A DNA stretch of 64,000 bases from the NCBI GenBank assembly GCA_037013495.1, contig CM072806.1, positions 1 through 64,000 on the forward strand, given 5' to 3'. The notes beneath the pieces were generated by a model. It made no database searches. It had not been told where the DNA came from and was given only the letters and a program-made list of their open reading frames with translations. The stretch comes from Hippophae tibetana (Eukaryota > Streptophyta > Magnoliopsida > Rosales > Elaeagnaceae). Shown one piece after another: positions 24,370 to 39,015 of the stretch (within the stretch, counting starts at the first letter, position 1; the number at the start of each line of letters is the position of its first letter). The position numbers and the translations under genes were made by a program.

Positions 24370-27300
24370 ATGAATTCTGCCGTAAAACCTGAAATTGAAG
24401 ACCCGGAGAAGAGAAAGAAGAAGGAAGAAAAGGTTAGTTATTGGTTGTTTATATCATAAATTTTGTTCCAACATTATCAATAATTTTCTCCATTCGTATT
24501 TAAGGCGCTTACCTATGTGTACCAGTAATTTCTGGATAATATTTATTTCTTTTTTGGGAAATATTTTTGTTGTCTTTGTTTCAAGATTTTTTTTATAATT
24601 TTTTTTTATTCACCCATTGTTTGTCTACGTTGTAGGATATTCTCTCTATGTTTCGCAGATTGTATTATTTACTTGTAGTTGTTAGTCATTTTGGATATGA
24701 CTCTCACCACTCGTTCAAATTGAAAGGTCCCTAGAATTTTTTTCAAGTAGAATATCAAGTTCAAACGAGCCCTTCGTTAAAGCAGATTGTTGCTTTGTAT
24801 ATTTATGTTCGAGAAATATTTGCTTTCTCTAAGACATTTCTTTTGGAATCATACTCATGAACTTATTGAAGTCATTTATACATAATTATGTAATGTCGGA
24901 GCTTACTTTACTATGACAGGCGAGAGAGAAAGAACTGAAAAGGCAAAAGTTCTTAGAGAAAACTGCCAAGCTGAAGGTAATGATGCTAAAAACCGTTGTA
25001 GCATGGTTTTAAGTCCATTTATTGTTATAGTAGTAATGATTATCTAGTTTAAGACTTTAAGTGCATAACATCGACATATTTAATATCCCAATAAAAGATT
25101 AATTTTGTTTTTCTACTCGATCTTAGGCACAGAAACCATCTGATGCTCCCAAGAAGAGCGAGAAGAAGAATGTTAGGCGCACAAAAGAGGAGAATTCTGA
25201 GGATTTTGTTGACCCAGAGACTCCATTTGGTGAAAAGAAGTGTATGTCTCATCAAATGGCAAAACATTACAATCCCAAGGCAGTTGAGAAATCGTAAGTT
25301 TGATGTTTTGGTTTGTATTATTTTGTCCATTATTCTTGTTATAAATTGTTTAACTATATGTTCTTGCTTTATTCAGGTGGTATGCATGGTGGGAGAAATC
25401 AGGATTCTTCAAGGCAGATACTAGTAGCTCCAAACCACCGTTTGTTATTGTGAGTAGTTATGATCGTTCAATTTATTTTTTATTTTTTTAAGGATGTGCA
25501 TGAAGTTATATGTTAAATGCTGGGAATTTTCTGATTTACTTTTGCTTTCAAGTTTTATGTGTACGTAGGTTTAATTGAATGTTAACCAGATAAGCGAGAT
25601 GCTGGAAAGTATAAACTACCTTTATAATTTTTTTAATTTTGGTTGTTTTAGTTTTACTATTCTATTCTGTATCTGTATAAAAATATTGTTTTTCATCATG
25701 AGAAGTTGATTAAATTAATTCCATGTGTTTGTAAATTGTACAGAAAACATTTGATGTTACTGTTAACCTTTAAATAATCGTGTTAAACATGTGCTTTTCA
25801 CATTCACGATGGAGCATAGGTGTTTTGTATTAGTTTATGATTAGTGGTCTATGAAAGTTTTAATTCTTTAGAATTTTATTATACTTGTTATATGTGAGGG
25901 CTCTGATTTGTAACCTGCAAATCAGAACCATTTTATTGGTGGGTTTTTCTTTTGTTCGTGATTACTGCAATACTACCAAATGAAGATTTTTTCTATCCCA
26001 TATTTTTCATTCACTGTTGAATCATTTGTTGAATCATTAATTTTTTCTTCTGTATCCCTTGTCGCCCTTCTTCTCTCTCCATTTTTCGTCTTTTCATGTT
26101 CTCCAGTTTGTGTCTGTTTGTCCACAATTGTGGATTGGATAATTAATTGTTTGAATATTCGATATTTTGAAAGTTGGTTTTGGAAGCATTTTTTTTATTG
26201 TTAGTTCACTCTGTGGTACTATTTGTTATAAACTTGTGGGGAGTTCATTTCATCTATTTTGACAAAGATGCGTGTCCCTAATGTTAGGTGGTTTATATTA
26301 AAGACATGCGTAATTGATTTTAGGCTCTATGTATGATATGCCTGAAGGGACTTTATTTGCATGGTAATGTCTATCATATGCTTTAGAAGTTTTTAATATA
26401 GACTTATAGTGAAATAATTAAGTTTGTCAACAAATTTTATTGCAGGTCTTGCCACCTCCAAATGTGACTGGTGCCCTTCATATAGGCCATGCCCTTACTG
26501 CTGCTATAGAGGTCTCTTTATAAATATCTCCAAGTTCATTCTTTTTACATTTTGACCTTCCAAAGAAATATTAGTTTACTGTGGTATTTATCGAGTTCAG
26601 GATACCATAATTCGTTGGCGGAGGATGTCTGGATACAATACATTGTGGGTGCCTGGAATGGATCATGCTGGGATTGCAACTCAGGTTCTCTTTTACTTAA
26701 TAAGTTGATTTGTTGAATTTTTAACATAACTTAATCGTTTACTCCAATCATTTGCCTGGGAGGAGTTTTCTTTTAGTTATATGTGGTGTCAGAGGTTGGG
26801 AGATAAGTTGACTTTTCTGTGTATCATGGAAGTTTGAGTTGTGAATTATGCCAAATAAACCCATGTGATCTATTATGTATGGTTATCTTCCTCATTCTTG
26901 TCTAAAATGTTTCCTTTGTTCCTGTTGGTTCACATTTTGTTGAAGTCCCGAAATCTGAAATATTTTAAGGGATAAAACAGTTAAAGACTAGTTGTATCTT
27001 CAGTTACAGATTAGCTGTATAATTTTTAAATTATTTTCCTGATTATTAGGGATATTTTGATTTTATTTCCTTTTTCTGTTATCATTATTGTATTATATAA
27101 ACAGAGTCTGTAAATACGATTACAACAAGAAATTTATACATTTTCATCCAGTCTTCACATTTCAACATGCTGTTAGTGCTATTTTGAAGTTTACAAGTAT
27201 GAAGTATGGGACACATATAGCCTTAGTTTGGGTGGGTAAGGGGAGGGTTTGTCAGGGCCAGGATTTTGACATTATCTAAATTCATAATGCATTTGAAGTT

Positions 27301-30300
27301 CGATTTGCATTGAAATGACTTTTTTGTAAGGCTTATATTTTATTTTTGTTTAAGTATTTTTGATATTCATTTTGTTTTCTAGTTGAATGTTGATGTTCTC
27401 ACTGTATAAATATAATGTTTGCAGTTTCTGATGTTTTTGGTGCTGTTCCGTAGGTTGTTGTGGAAAAGAAGCTAATGCGTGAAAGAAAATTAACAAGGCA
27501 TGATATTGGGCGCGAGAGATTTGTGTCTGAAGTGAGTTAACCTATAAGTAGCCTGTTGCATTCCTTCAATTTATCATGTTATTCCTTGTGATCTCGGTTT
27601 ATTTGTGCTTAGGTTTGGGATTGGAATAATAAATATGGTGGGACGATATTACAACAGCTACGCTGTTTAGGTGCTTCTTTGGATTGGTCCCGTGAGGTAA
27701 GGATTTTTGCTTACCTTCCATCCATTTTTTTTTGGAAATAGAAGTGGTCTTCTAGAAAGCACTGGAGGATATCCAACACTGAACATTTTATTCAGACAAA
27801 AAAAGAGCAAAATATTAATTAATGAGCTCGTCTATAGTTTTATGTCAGTCTTTGTGTCACCTAATTCATTTTTTTCTTCTTAATTGTTCAGTGTTTTACA
27901 ATGGATGAAAAAAGATCAAAGGCTGTGACTGAGGCTTTTGTTAGGCTTTACAAGAAAGGCCTGATTTACAGGTATTTTATGATAAACAGGTTCATTCTAA
28001 TGTTGACTGTTGAGTGTTTACTTGCAGTTTTACTTTATTTTTTAAATAGCTTAATTTTGGTATTAAATGTTCCAAAAGTAAAGCTGCCTTGATCAATATT
28101 AAAATATATATGCAAGTTGTCTTATATATATATATATTATAGATTTTTTAAAGGTTTATATATTGGTATTACTAGAATTGAAATTTGATCTGGTGCAATT
28201 TTGTGTAATATTTCATTGGCTTGTTTTAGCTGGTTATATTTTCTGGATATTTCTGTATCTTTAATGCTCTGTATATGTTTTTCTTTTAGTCAATTAGTGT
28301 GATTAGAGATATGGCTTTGATGTGCTCTTTATATCTTTAAAGATATTCTCTGTATATGTTTTCATTAGAGTGACTTATTTTTTAGGGATATTCGCCTAGT
28401 AAATTGGGATTGTGTGTTGCGAACAGCAATATCTGACATTGAGGTAAGCTTTGTATTTGATGTGGCTTGGATATATATAAATGTTCACATATACATTTTA
28501 CATTGATGGATTTTACATGACCTTATATAGGTCGACTATATTGATATAAGCGAAAGGAAACTACTAAAAATTCCAGGGTATGAAAATCTAGTTGAGTTTG
28601 GTGTCTTAACCTCGTTCGCTTACCCTTTGGAAGAAGAGCAAGGTGAGATTGTTGTTGCCACCACGAGGGTGGAAACCATGCTAGGTGATACTGCTATTGC
28701 TGTACATCCAGACGATAAGAGGTATAAACATCTTCATGGTAAATTTGCCATTCATCCTTTCAATGGAAGACGAATTCCAATAATATGTGATTCCATTCTT
28801 GTTGATCCAGAGTTTGGAACTGGTGCTGTCAAGGTAAAAGTTGTATTATGAGTTGACATGAATATTCATCCCTTGAGTTTTAGTTTTCCGGAGGTGAAAA
28901 CTTGTCTTTTCCCCGGTTTGCCACTGCAGATTACCCCAGCTCATGATCCTAATGATTTTGAGGTTGGAAAGCGCCACAATCTTGAATTTATAAACATATT
29001 CACGGATGATGGAAAAATCAATGGTAATGGTGGCTCAGAGTTCATTGGGATGCCACGTTTTAAAGCCCGGGAATCAGTGACAGAAGCGCTGAAAAAGAAG
29101 GTACAGATCATATGGCATCATCTATTACTAACCCATACAACTTGGACTTGGGGGAAGTTAACTAGATACGTTGAACAAATAAATTCTTCCTTGTCATCAC
29201 TTTTTGCTGTTACTGTGCATGGATCAGGATTTGATCCTAAAATCATTTTACATAATATTTAACAGTCATTGTAGTTCAATACCATGGTGGGTAGGTGAAT
29301 TCTTTTAGGTAAGCCTGGTTAGTTTCCCAGTCTATTTTTTGAGGGGCAACTCAAAATTCAAGGAAGCTTTGGGAATTCTTTTCCTAGATTCACTGAATGA
29401 AATAGCTAATTTTTTCAGAAGCATGGGAACTTAAGAGAACATACATTGTTCCGCACTTAGAATTTTTGGAGAAATCCCTGCAAACTAGTTAGTGAGGATT
29501 AGAATCTATAGAATTTAAAAAATTGTTACTCATTATTAGGATGAAGTGGGTGTTCGAAGATAAAAGATTATGGAAAGAAGAGTGGCGAATGAGTGATGAG
29601 CAAGTTGTTCTCTTTTAGATTTGTCTCAAAATAAAAAGATGAACACTTATTTACACATCATTAGTATTTAATTTTTCATAGCTATGTTTTAGTATTTCTT
29701 AAGGTATAATTTAGTTTTCTTTCTACATTTTTCGACATTCCTTTTATATTCCTTCAATTCTTCATAACTAATGATTTAATATTTCTTAAGGTTCTATCTA
29801 ATCTAATTTTTTCTCAACATTTTTAAATATTCCTTTTCTATTTCTTAAGAAAAAAATTCATTTTCTTAAATTAAGGAAGTCATCCCTACTTTATCTATGT
29901 ACGGGTTCCAAATGATGTTGACCTTGACTTCAGGGTCTGAGAATTATTTTCTGTTCTAGGTTTGTAATGAAAGCTATAAAGTTTATGTTATTTATCAACA
30001 ATTTGTTGATCAAATTACTAATTGAACCTGAGGCGTTTGCCAATGTTTTGGTAATCCCTCTAATACTTTGTTTAAATGTTAATAGGACAAGACTGTTGTC
30101 TTGTATTTGGTGTCCATTTGTGTATCTTTTTTGTAATTACTATTTTGTCACTATAGACACTATATTAACATATTGTTCTTGCTTTTAGGGCCTCTTCATT
30201 GAAGCGAAAACCAACGATATGCGCCTCGGCATCTGCTCTAGAAGCAATGATGTTGTAGAGCCCCTGATAAAACCTCAATGGTATGTCAGTTGCAGTAGTA

Positions 30301-33300
30301 TGGCAAAGGCAGCACTTAATGCTGCCATGGATGATGAAAATAGGAAGCTTGATATCATTCCAAAGCAGTATGCAGCTGAGTGGAAGAGGTGGGCTCATCC
30401 CTCTGCTTGCCTTACTTTTAGAAATTTCTGATGTTTAAACTGGTCATGCCTAATGAGGTACTGTTACATTGGAGTGATCACCTTTAAAATTTCCTAGAAC
30501 ATAATATGCAGCATCTGATCCATATTTAGTGTGGTTTATAAAGCACTATGTTTTTGATACAAGGAGTCGCATATGTGTCTTTCCTGTGGTTATTGGAATT
30601 GAAATGTCTGATAAAACAAGTACTTTTATTTTAATTGAGCCTTACATGCCTAATTAGATACTGTTACCTTGGAGTGATCACCTTTAAAATTTCCTTGAAC
30701 ATAATATGCAGTATCTGATCCATATTTAGTGTGGTTTATAAAGCACTTATTAGTATGTTTTTGATACAAGTAGTGACATCTGTGTCTTTCCTGTGGTTTT
30801 TGGAATTGAAATATCTGATAAAACAAGTACTTTTATTTAATACATTACATTCATGCACGACTTCTAATATTTTTCCTTTTCTTTCATCTGTTTTTGTATT
30901 TTAGTAGTATTATTATTATCACATGGAATTATTAATTACTGACTATAGTTCTTGCTTTTCACAGATGGCTTGATAACATTCGTGATTGGTGCATCTCAAG
31001 GCAGCTGTGGTGGGGTCACAGGATACCTGCATGGTATGTTACTCTGGAGGATGATGATCTCAAAGAAGTTGGGGCTTACAATGACCACTGGGTGGTTTCG
31101 AGGAATGAAGAAGAGGCTCAAAAAGAGGCTAGTAAAATGTATAATGGGAAGAAGTTTCAGTTAACTCAAGACCACGATGTTCTTGATACTTGGTTTTCTT
31201 CTGGCCTCTTTCCTTTGTCTGTGTTGGGATGGCCAGATGTTACGGAAGATCTGAAGGCATTTTATCCAACTTCAGTTCTTGAAACTGGACATGACATTCT
31301 CTTCTTCTGGGTTGCTCGCATGGTGATGCTTGGGATCGAGTTGGGTGGTAACATACCTTTTAGTAAGGTGAGCAAACTTTATTGCATGGTGATAATTCTG
31401 TTTGAACATCACTGTCACAGCATGACAAAAGGCTAAGTTTTCTTTCACTTTAAGCCAGAAATATCAATTAGAAGCTTGTTAGATTAGGTCATGTGACTAG
31501 AATATAAGACTATCTTTTATATGATCCTTTTGGTTGTCTGTATCTTGGATATTTAGTGAACTATGTTCTGTGATTCATTGCAGTTCATAACTTTCTACAT
31601 TTTGGGTTGCAATATTAAAAGAAGGATGGTGGGTGGATGCCTGCTCAAGTTTTGTTGTGTATGCACTGGAGCTATAGATTTTTGGAAGTATAATGTGTAC
31701 ACTTTCTGTAAACCATAAAATGCTCAAGTTGCTACTTTAGACTAAAATGTATAGCTGCCTGTAACTGTAAGAAAGAAAATAATCAAATTTAAGTTTGGTT
31801 TTAGTCAAGTGTCTCACTATTAATGTGGTTTTAGACGTTTTGTAATACGTGTGGAATCACTTGGGATTCCAAATACTTTATAAGCCCTACATGGAGTTTG
31901 TCTAAGCTGCTCCACAATTTGCAGCACAAATTGTTGTATGATATTTCTCAATGCAGCTTTTGAAAAGGAAAAAAAAAGATCATTACAGTTTCTTCCGATT
32001 CAGCTATTACCTTGAGCACTGTGAATAGTAGCTTCCACTTTCTCTGCAGGTATATTTGCACCCAATGGTTCGTGATGCCCATGGGCGCAAGATGTCAAAG
32101 TCCTTGGGAAACGTCATTGATCCACGTGATGTCATAGATAGCATATCCCTCGAAGATCTTCATAAGAAACTGGAAGATAGTAATTTGGATCCAAAAGAAT
32201 TGGAAACTGCCATAGAGGGACAAAAGAGGGATTTTCCTAATGGAATTCCTGAATGTGGTACTGATGCTCTTCGCTTTGCACTTGTCGTTTATACAGCTCA
32301 GGTTGACATCTGCTCTACATAGATTGCGTTTACTAGATTTATCATTTATCCTTTTTATGTTCTATCTGGCAATCGTTCTGTTTTATTTTCAGTCAGATAG
32401 AATTAATTTGGACATCCAAAGAGTTCATGCCTATCGTCAATGGTGCAACAAATTGTGGAATGCAATAAGATTTGCTATGAGCAAACTAGGAGATAACTAT
32501 GTTCCGCCGTCAAATATTAATCCACAATCCCTGCCTTTTAGTTGTCAGTGGATATTATCTGTTTTGAATAAAGCTATAGCCAAGACAGTTTCATCACTGG
32601 AGTTGTACGAGTTCTCAGAGGCATCCAGTGCACTATATTCATGGTGGCAATACCAATTATGTGATGTTTTTATTGAAGTAATTAAGCCTTACTTTGCTGG
32701 AAATGATCCGAAGTTTGCATCTGAAAGGAGATCTGCGCAAGATGTTTTGTGGATCTGCCTGGAAACTGGACTGCGATTGCTTCATCCTTTTATGCCATTT
32801 GTTACAGAGGAATTGTGGCAGCGTCTTCCTCGGTCTGGTGATAACAAGAGGGAGGCATCTATTATGAAGTGCGAGTACCCTTCGGTCGTAGAGGTTGGTA
32901 GAGATTAGTTTGCTAGTATATTGCCAATATTGTAAAAGGTTATTTTAATTACTAAGGCATTTCTTAAGTGAGACAAGCTTAAATTCCAAGGCGGAAGCCT
33001 TAAACCTTTAAAAAACTTTACTTTTAACCTTACAAATATTAATAAAAACAATTTTTAATCCAATATCAATAGAACTTGAAAAGTAACTTAACTTTAAATA
33101 ATGTTGACATATTAATGTAAGCAATTAATCATGAAAATTACGATAAAATACACAAAGTAAAACACATAGGTTGTAGTTCTATTACTCAAAAATCAATTTA
33201 GGGTTGAAAGAAAATATAAATGGTCAAACAGAAGAGAGTAATGTAATGACTTATAATGTTGCAAATTAGTGACCGACAAAAAATTGGAGTTGTTGGAAAC

Positions 33301-35347
33301 AAAGGAAAGAAAGGGGATAGGTGAATGAAGATCGAAGAATATTAAAAAAGAAACCCTAATCATATTTGTTCATGAGATTATGAATTCTTCTTTTTGTTTT
33401 CTTATCTATGGCTTTTTATTTTATTTATTTTTTTAAATCTTGTGAAACCGGATCAAGATTTTATGGGTAACTCATGAACCAATTTTAAAAGGAACTATTT
33501 GTGGCTAAAGCCTCAAAATAGCCTTTTTCAGCACATAATGCAAACCAACTTTGATACAGAACCTGAAAATAATTTAGTAGCTTTTCTATCAAGTATATGC
33601 TAATTTATGCTAGCCTGAATAAAGTAGCTTTTGAATCAATTTAATTGCTAGCCTGAATTTAGGTTGCAATGTTGCATGACCTTTTATGGTAAAATTTTCT
33701 CCTTCAGAGCTGGACCAGTGGAAAGGTAGAGGAAGAGATGGATATAATTGAGTCTGCCATTAGATCACTGCGGTCCCTGGCTAAAGAAATTCGTGAAAGG
33801 TAAATTGCAAATATGGTACTCTTTTATTCTGTTTGTTATTTTGGGTAAGGTGTCTCATTTCTTCCTTTAACCTTCTCTTGAGGATTCTAGTTGAAGTGTA
33901 GATATGTATTGTGTATAGTTTATTCTTAGACTTATTATAAGAATATACTTTATTTTTATTTTTTATTCTTATTCTGTGTATACACACACTAACTATTCTA
34001 AATTTTGAAGAGTAATTACAGTGTCTTTTCTAAAGTTTTATACTTAACCGCATTATAATTTTTTTCTTCCTGTAAGAGGACTACCAGTAATCAGAGTATC
34101 AGACTACTCTGGTACTTTGAAACTTTCACTCTACTTCCCCCCAAATAACATAAAATAAAATGAAATAAAGAAAGAAAAATATGGTAAATTTTGATCCAGT
34201 CAGCTTTGTTTGTTTATTCTTGAACCACAATAAGGTTCTAATTGCTGTTTTAAAATTTTTGTTTCATTTATTTATCGTTTTCTTTTGCTTGGCAGGCGCC
34301 CAGCTTATGCAGAGTGCCGAACAAGTGCAGTTAAATTGATTATTAGTAACCATACATTGGAGATTGAAACTCTTGCTAATTTATCATCTCTGACCGTAAG
34401 TCAAATATGTTGTTTCTAGAAAGTAGTGATATTTAGTCTTTATGCGACCTTTAGTTGATTACTTAACATTACTTATTGTATTTGCCCAATAGGAATTGCG
34501 ATAGTAGTACTCATTCTAATTTGTATTGCAACAGGTAACCGATGGCAATGTTGCTGCTCCATTGGGATGTGCAGTTGCTGTTGTAAATGAAAGTCTTTCT
34601 GTTTATCTAAATCTTCAAGGATCTCTTTCTGCTGACGTAGAGCTTGATAGGTTGAGGAAAAAGATGGATGAAGTTCAAAAGTAAGTTGAACTCCTCCAGG
34701 GTAAAATTTGTTTCAAAGAGTTTAAATGAATACTGAGATTTCCTATTGGATTGGGCAGATATTCTTGCATATGCAATGTGCTTAAGAAAACAGTTCAAAC
34801 CCAAAAGTTGACTAAAAAATGAACTTATGGTCTCTCTTTTTGTGTGTTTATGTTAAAAGTGGTTTCAGACAAAAGCGGTTCTAGAAAGAAATACATTATT
34901 TGTGAGCAACCACAAAATGTGCTTTCTAAACCTGAAAGCATTTTTGAAACATTGTTCATGTTTGATCCTGAAGGGCTTTTTACCGTTTTAGAGGAGCCTT
35001 TACAGGTTATAGGGTCCCATAAGAAGAAGCAACAGACCGTTGGACTTTTTGTTTTGTATTTCCCTTTAAAATATCATACATTAATTTAATCCTTTATAAC
35101 TTCTAAGAAAGGCCTTCTGTTTTATCGGGGCATCTGAAAGCCAAGTTTGTTAAGATTTACTGACATTTTAATAATGAAATACAGGCAAAAGGAGAAATTA
35201 TTCAAGATGATAAGTGCTGCTGGATACAAAGAAAAAGTGCCAACACATCTACAAGAAGAGAATGCGGCAAAGCTGAAGGTTCTTGAACAAGAGTATTCAT
35301 CTTTTGAGCAAGCAATCCAGCATCTTAAAGAACTAAGCATCAATTAG
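24370..35347 (+). CDS. VALRS: Valyl-tRNA synthetase, 20 coding exons, intact
   Basis: Joins valine to tRNA-Val using ATP and hydrolyses mischarged threonine. Exons: 24370-24432, 24920-24976, 25127-25293, 25377-25449, 26446-26511, 26601-26684, 27454-27531, 27613-27696, 27892-27971, 28386-28443, 28531-28833, 28930-29100, 30189-30388, 30965-31367, 32050-32301, 32393-32893, 33708-33799, 34296-34395, 34535-34680, 35185-35347. All have GT-AG borders and the frame stays open: 3,141 nt, 1,046 aa, close to other plant enzymes. Order: Lys/Glu-rich N-terminal extension (1-50), HIGH (132-135), CP1 editing domain with [11 protein letters not shown] (313-323) and HPDD (329-332), KMSKS (643-647), anticodon-binding domain (about 710-880), C-terminal coiled coil (about 970-1046). 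The start is the first Met after a splice acceptor. Plant cytosolic and mitochondrial forms often come from one gene, but no targeting peptide is visible here. A broken copy lies at 11947-14411. Confidence 0.95.
30445..30840 (+). repeat. 200-bp tandem duplication inside a VALRS intron
   Basis: Copy 1 starts at 30445 and copy 2 at 30645, both with CATGCCTAAT, so the period is 200 bp. Both lie in the intron 30389-30964. The copies differ by scattered substitutions and small indels. No effect on the coding sequence is expected. Confidence 0.9.
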
Positions 35348-36225
35348 TTACCAAGAGTGGGCTGATTTTCTGCCATTCGTTTTGGGGACACAAATATTAC
35401 AGAAACCCTTGTTTATTTAAAAAAAACTTTCGAGCAAAATATACAGGTTACCAGATGTGCATGCAATGATATTTTTACCCGGATATTGACCAATGTGATG
35501 CGTGTTACTTAGCAAAGAAGTATTTGCCCAATAATCATTGTTTCGTATTATATCCAGCATTTAATTTAATTTACAATTTGTGGTAAAATATTGTCTGATG
35601 CTATGCTCTGGATTATTCACCGTGATTGTTACAAATACGCCTAAAAATGGCTGAGAAGGCGTTGTTTTTTTTTTTTTTTTGTATTTAGATGTTATATTTT
35701 CTTCTTTCATTATCTCTTAAGTAAAAGTGAAGTTACTAATGAAAAAAATTGTGAATTTGCAATGTGATTTTTAATTTGTTTTTTAAGTTTCAAAAATAAT
35801 AAAAAATGGGTGTAAAAGTTTTAGTTTGATTTTCAACTTGAAAATAAAATTAATTATCAAACAATACTTATTTTGAAAATTTGAGTTCTAAAACTAAAAC
35901 TTGAAATTAAAATTAATCACAAAACAAGCTATTAGTAATTAATTAATTATATATTCAATTACTTTGCCATTTGTCTGATTTAACTTTTTCGCACCAAAAT
36001 CGCCTTTTGGATGTGGGTTTAAGTCTCTTTTCTTGTAGTATTAAATAATTAGTATGTGAGTGTATCTCAGAGTAACTCGTATGCTTAGAATATCAATGTA
36101 GGGAACAATTTTTACACTAATGCATAGTGAACAAACAGGGAAATGAACAAGTGCAGAATAATGAGAACGATATCATTGTGATTAATTCATCCGGAGACTA
36201 CTACTATCCCAGCTTTGATTAATTA
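35348..36225 (+). other. 3' flank of VALRS and intergenic DNA
   Basis: The stop codon TAG at 35345-35347 is followed by an AT-rich 3' UTR. The poly(A) site is not certain. A T-run lies near 35663-35681. No gene is visible between the UTR and the copia element that starts at 36226. Confidence 0.6.
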
Positions 36226-36401
36226 TGTTAAAAGTATAAAGTAATAAAAAGAAATAATGATTTAATGTTTTATTATTGTATTTTAGAATTTATATATAGA
36301 ATCATATTTATAGGATCGTAACAAGTGAAATAATATATATGTAGTACAAATGAAATATAAGTATAGTATAAGTGAAGTATAATATCAAATATAACTTAAC
36401 A
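36226..36401 (-). repeat. 3' LTR of copia element 1
   Basis: A 176-bp LTR with TGTTA...TAACA ends. It is about 25 bp shorter than its partner at 40467 because of indels, but shares the 'tttataggat-gtaacaagtg' and 'aatatcaaatataacttaaca' phrases. Confidence 0.93.
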
Positions 36402-36439
36402 TTCTTCCTCAAATTAAGTGGAAGAGAAACAATCAGTTT

Positions 36440-38990
36440 GAGTTTGAAAACTAATTCCTAAAATATGACTGGTAGATGAGGTTTGGCGAAGATGTCAATT
36501 ATTTGATATGTGGAGGATATTGATTTGAGATAAAGAGTGTTTTGAAGAACATGTTGACGAATAAAATGATAATCAATCTCGATATGTTTTGTTCGTTCAT
36601 GAAATACATTATTATGAGCAATTTGAATAGCATTTTGATTGTCACAATATATGATAGTTGTGGTTGACTGGAGAACACCCATATCAGCAAGTAGCCAACG
36701 GAGCCAAAGAAGTTATTGAGTGGTGTTAGCAAGAGCACGATATTCAACTTCAGTGCTTGATCAGGAAATGAGAGATTGTTTCTTGCTTTGTCAAGATATG
36801 AAAGAGTTTCCAAGAAAAAAACAATATCCAATGGTAGAGCGACGATCAGTAGGGTCACCCGCCCAGTCAGCATCAGAGTAGGCAGAAAGAAGAAGATTAA
36901 ACTTGTTGGAGAAGTGAAAACCGTGAAACATGGTGCCTTTGATGTAGCGAAGAATACGAAGAATCGTAGTATAATGGGTATACTGTGGAGCAGACATGAA
37001 TTGACTAACCAGATGAACATCATAAGCGATGGCAGGACGAGTGACTATGAGATAAACAAGATTGCTAACTAGTTATCTGTATAATGTGGCATCTGAGAGA
37101 ATAATACCATCTAATGGAGTAAGTTTGACATTGGTTTCTAGAGGTGTTGATGTAGTCTTGCAATCAATAAGGCCAGACTAATTAAAAATATCGGAAGAGT
37201 ATTTTGCTTGAGAAAGATAGTATCATTGAGAATGAGATGAGATTTCTAGGCCTAAGAAGTAGTGGAGGCGACCAAGGTCTTTCATTTCAAATTAATGGCT
37301 CAAAAACTGCTTGAGATCAACAATGCCATTAGAGTTATTCCCTGTTATGATCATATCATCTACATAAAGGAGTGAGAGTTACGAATAAAGAGGTCGAAGT
37401 CATAAGAACTAGAAGTGAAACCAAAGTCAGTAAGTGTAGAGTTGAATTTGGAAAATCAAGCCCGAGGAGCTTGTTTGAGGCCATAGAGAGCACGACGAAG
37501 TCTGCATACTTGATGAGGTGAATGAGTGTATCCAAGATGAGGTTTCATAAAAACTTCCTCGGTTATGTCTCCATTGAGAAAAACATTTTTGACATCCATT
37601 TGAAACATGTTCTAGTTTCGGACAGTAGCAACAACAATAATGATACTGCGAATAAAGGTGAGGCGAGCTACAAGTGTAAAAGTTTCTTCATATTCGATGC
37701 CATATTCCTATGTAAAACCCTTTGCAACCAGACAAGCTTTATATTGTTCCACAGACCCATCTGAATGAGTTTTGATTTTGAAAATCCACTTGCAACAAAT
37801 CAGAGATTTATTATATGGAAGATCAACAAGATCCATGTATGTGCTTTTGTTAATGCTTGTAATTCATTTGTCATAGCTTAATGAGTAGAACGATGAAGTA
37901 ATGAATCTACACAATCAGATGGTTGGTCTTCAGAGGATGTTGTAATGATAGGATCATTAAAAGAAGCAGACATATCAGGAGAAGCCATAGTAGACGATGG
38001 TGAGGGTAATAGAGCAAAGTCAGGAGGAAATAGATCAATAGTTTGGTCATTTTTTTAAGAGTGAGGTAAGAGCTGAGACATGAAATGAGTAAATAGAGGA
38101 AAACATTTTATGTTCCCAAAATATGACATGATGAGAGATGCGCAATCGTTGAGAGAGAGAGTCTCAACAACGATAACCTTTGTGTTCTATTCCATACCTT
38201 AAGAAACAACAAAAACGAGCACGAGGTTCCAATTTATTGCGTTCATGAGGGTGAAGAAGAACAAAACCGGCACAACCAAACACTCTGAGCAATTCATAAG
38301 ATTGAGAAGTATTATAGAGACACTCATAAAAGGGATTGATTGTGAATAATAGACATGGAACACGATTGATGGTATAAACAACCGTAAGAGCTCCTTCACC
38401 CCAAAAGCGTTCAGGACAAGAACTAGAAATGAGGAGAGAACGAACAGTATTAGTAGCTCTTCCATTTTGTTAAGATGTGCCAGGACAAAAATATTGAGAA
38501 AAAGTGCCATTTTGTCGAAGAAAATTTCAAAAATTTGTTTCTTTATATTCCATAGCATTATCACATCTAAGTACTTTGATAGTTTGAGAAAATTGGGTTT
38601 TAACCATTTGGGCAAAATCATAATAAATTTTGGGTAATTCAAAGTATGTTTCATGAGAAAAATCCTTGTGAATCTTGAATAATCATCAATAAAGATGACA
38701 AAGTAAACACATCCCCCCTATAGTAGGATGTGAGGATGGACCCCAAACATCAGAACGAATTAAGTCAAAAAGTGAGACAAAAGTAGAATCACTTTTATTA
38801 AAACATAAAGCAGGTTGTTTTCCCAATTGACAGGGCAAAAAAATTACATTATCAAAAGTAGAAACAGATCCTAATTTACCAAAACATGCTAAGGGACGAA
38901 AACATCCTATAGACATATGGTATAGATGAGCATTCCATATGTTGATAGGAGTAGTAGAAGCAACAACAAAAGTACGATGAGAATTGGTTA
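36440..38990 (-). pseudogene. Copia element 1 pol relic (integrase, RT, RNase H)
   Basis: Read on the - strand, the integrase start 'DLIRSDVWGP' lies near 38760. Reverse transcriptase is marked by YVDD at 37355-37366, and RNase H by 'ADWAGDPTDRRSTIGY' near 36860 and 'DNQNAIQIA' near 36630. A 'FHERTKHIEIDYHFIRQH' block lies near 36570. Frames are broken by many stops and shifts, so no polyprotein can be made. The readable order integrase before RT is diagnostic of Ty1/copia. Confidence 0.9.
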
Positions 38991-39015
38991 AATGAAGGTT
39001 GATAAGTTCAAATAA

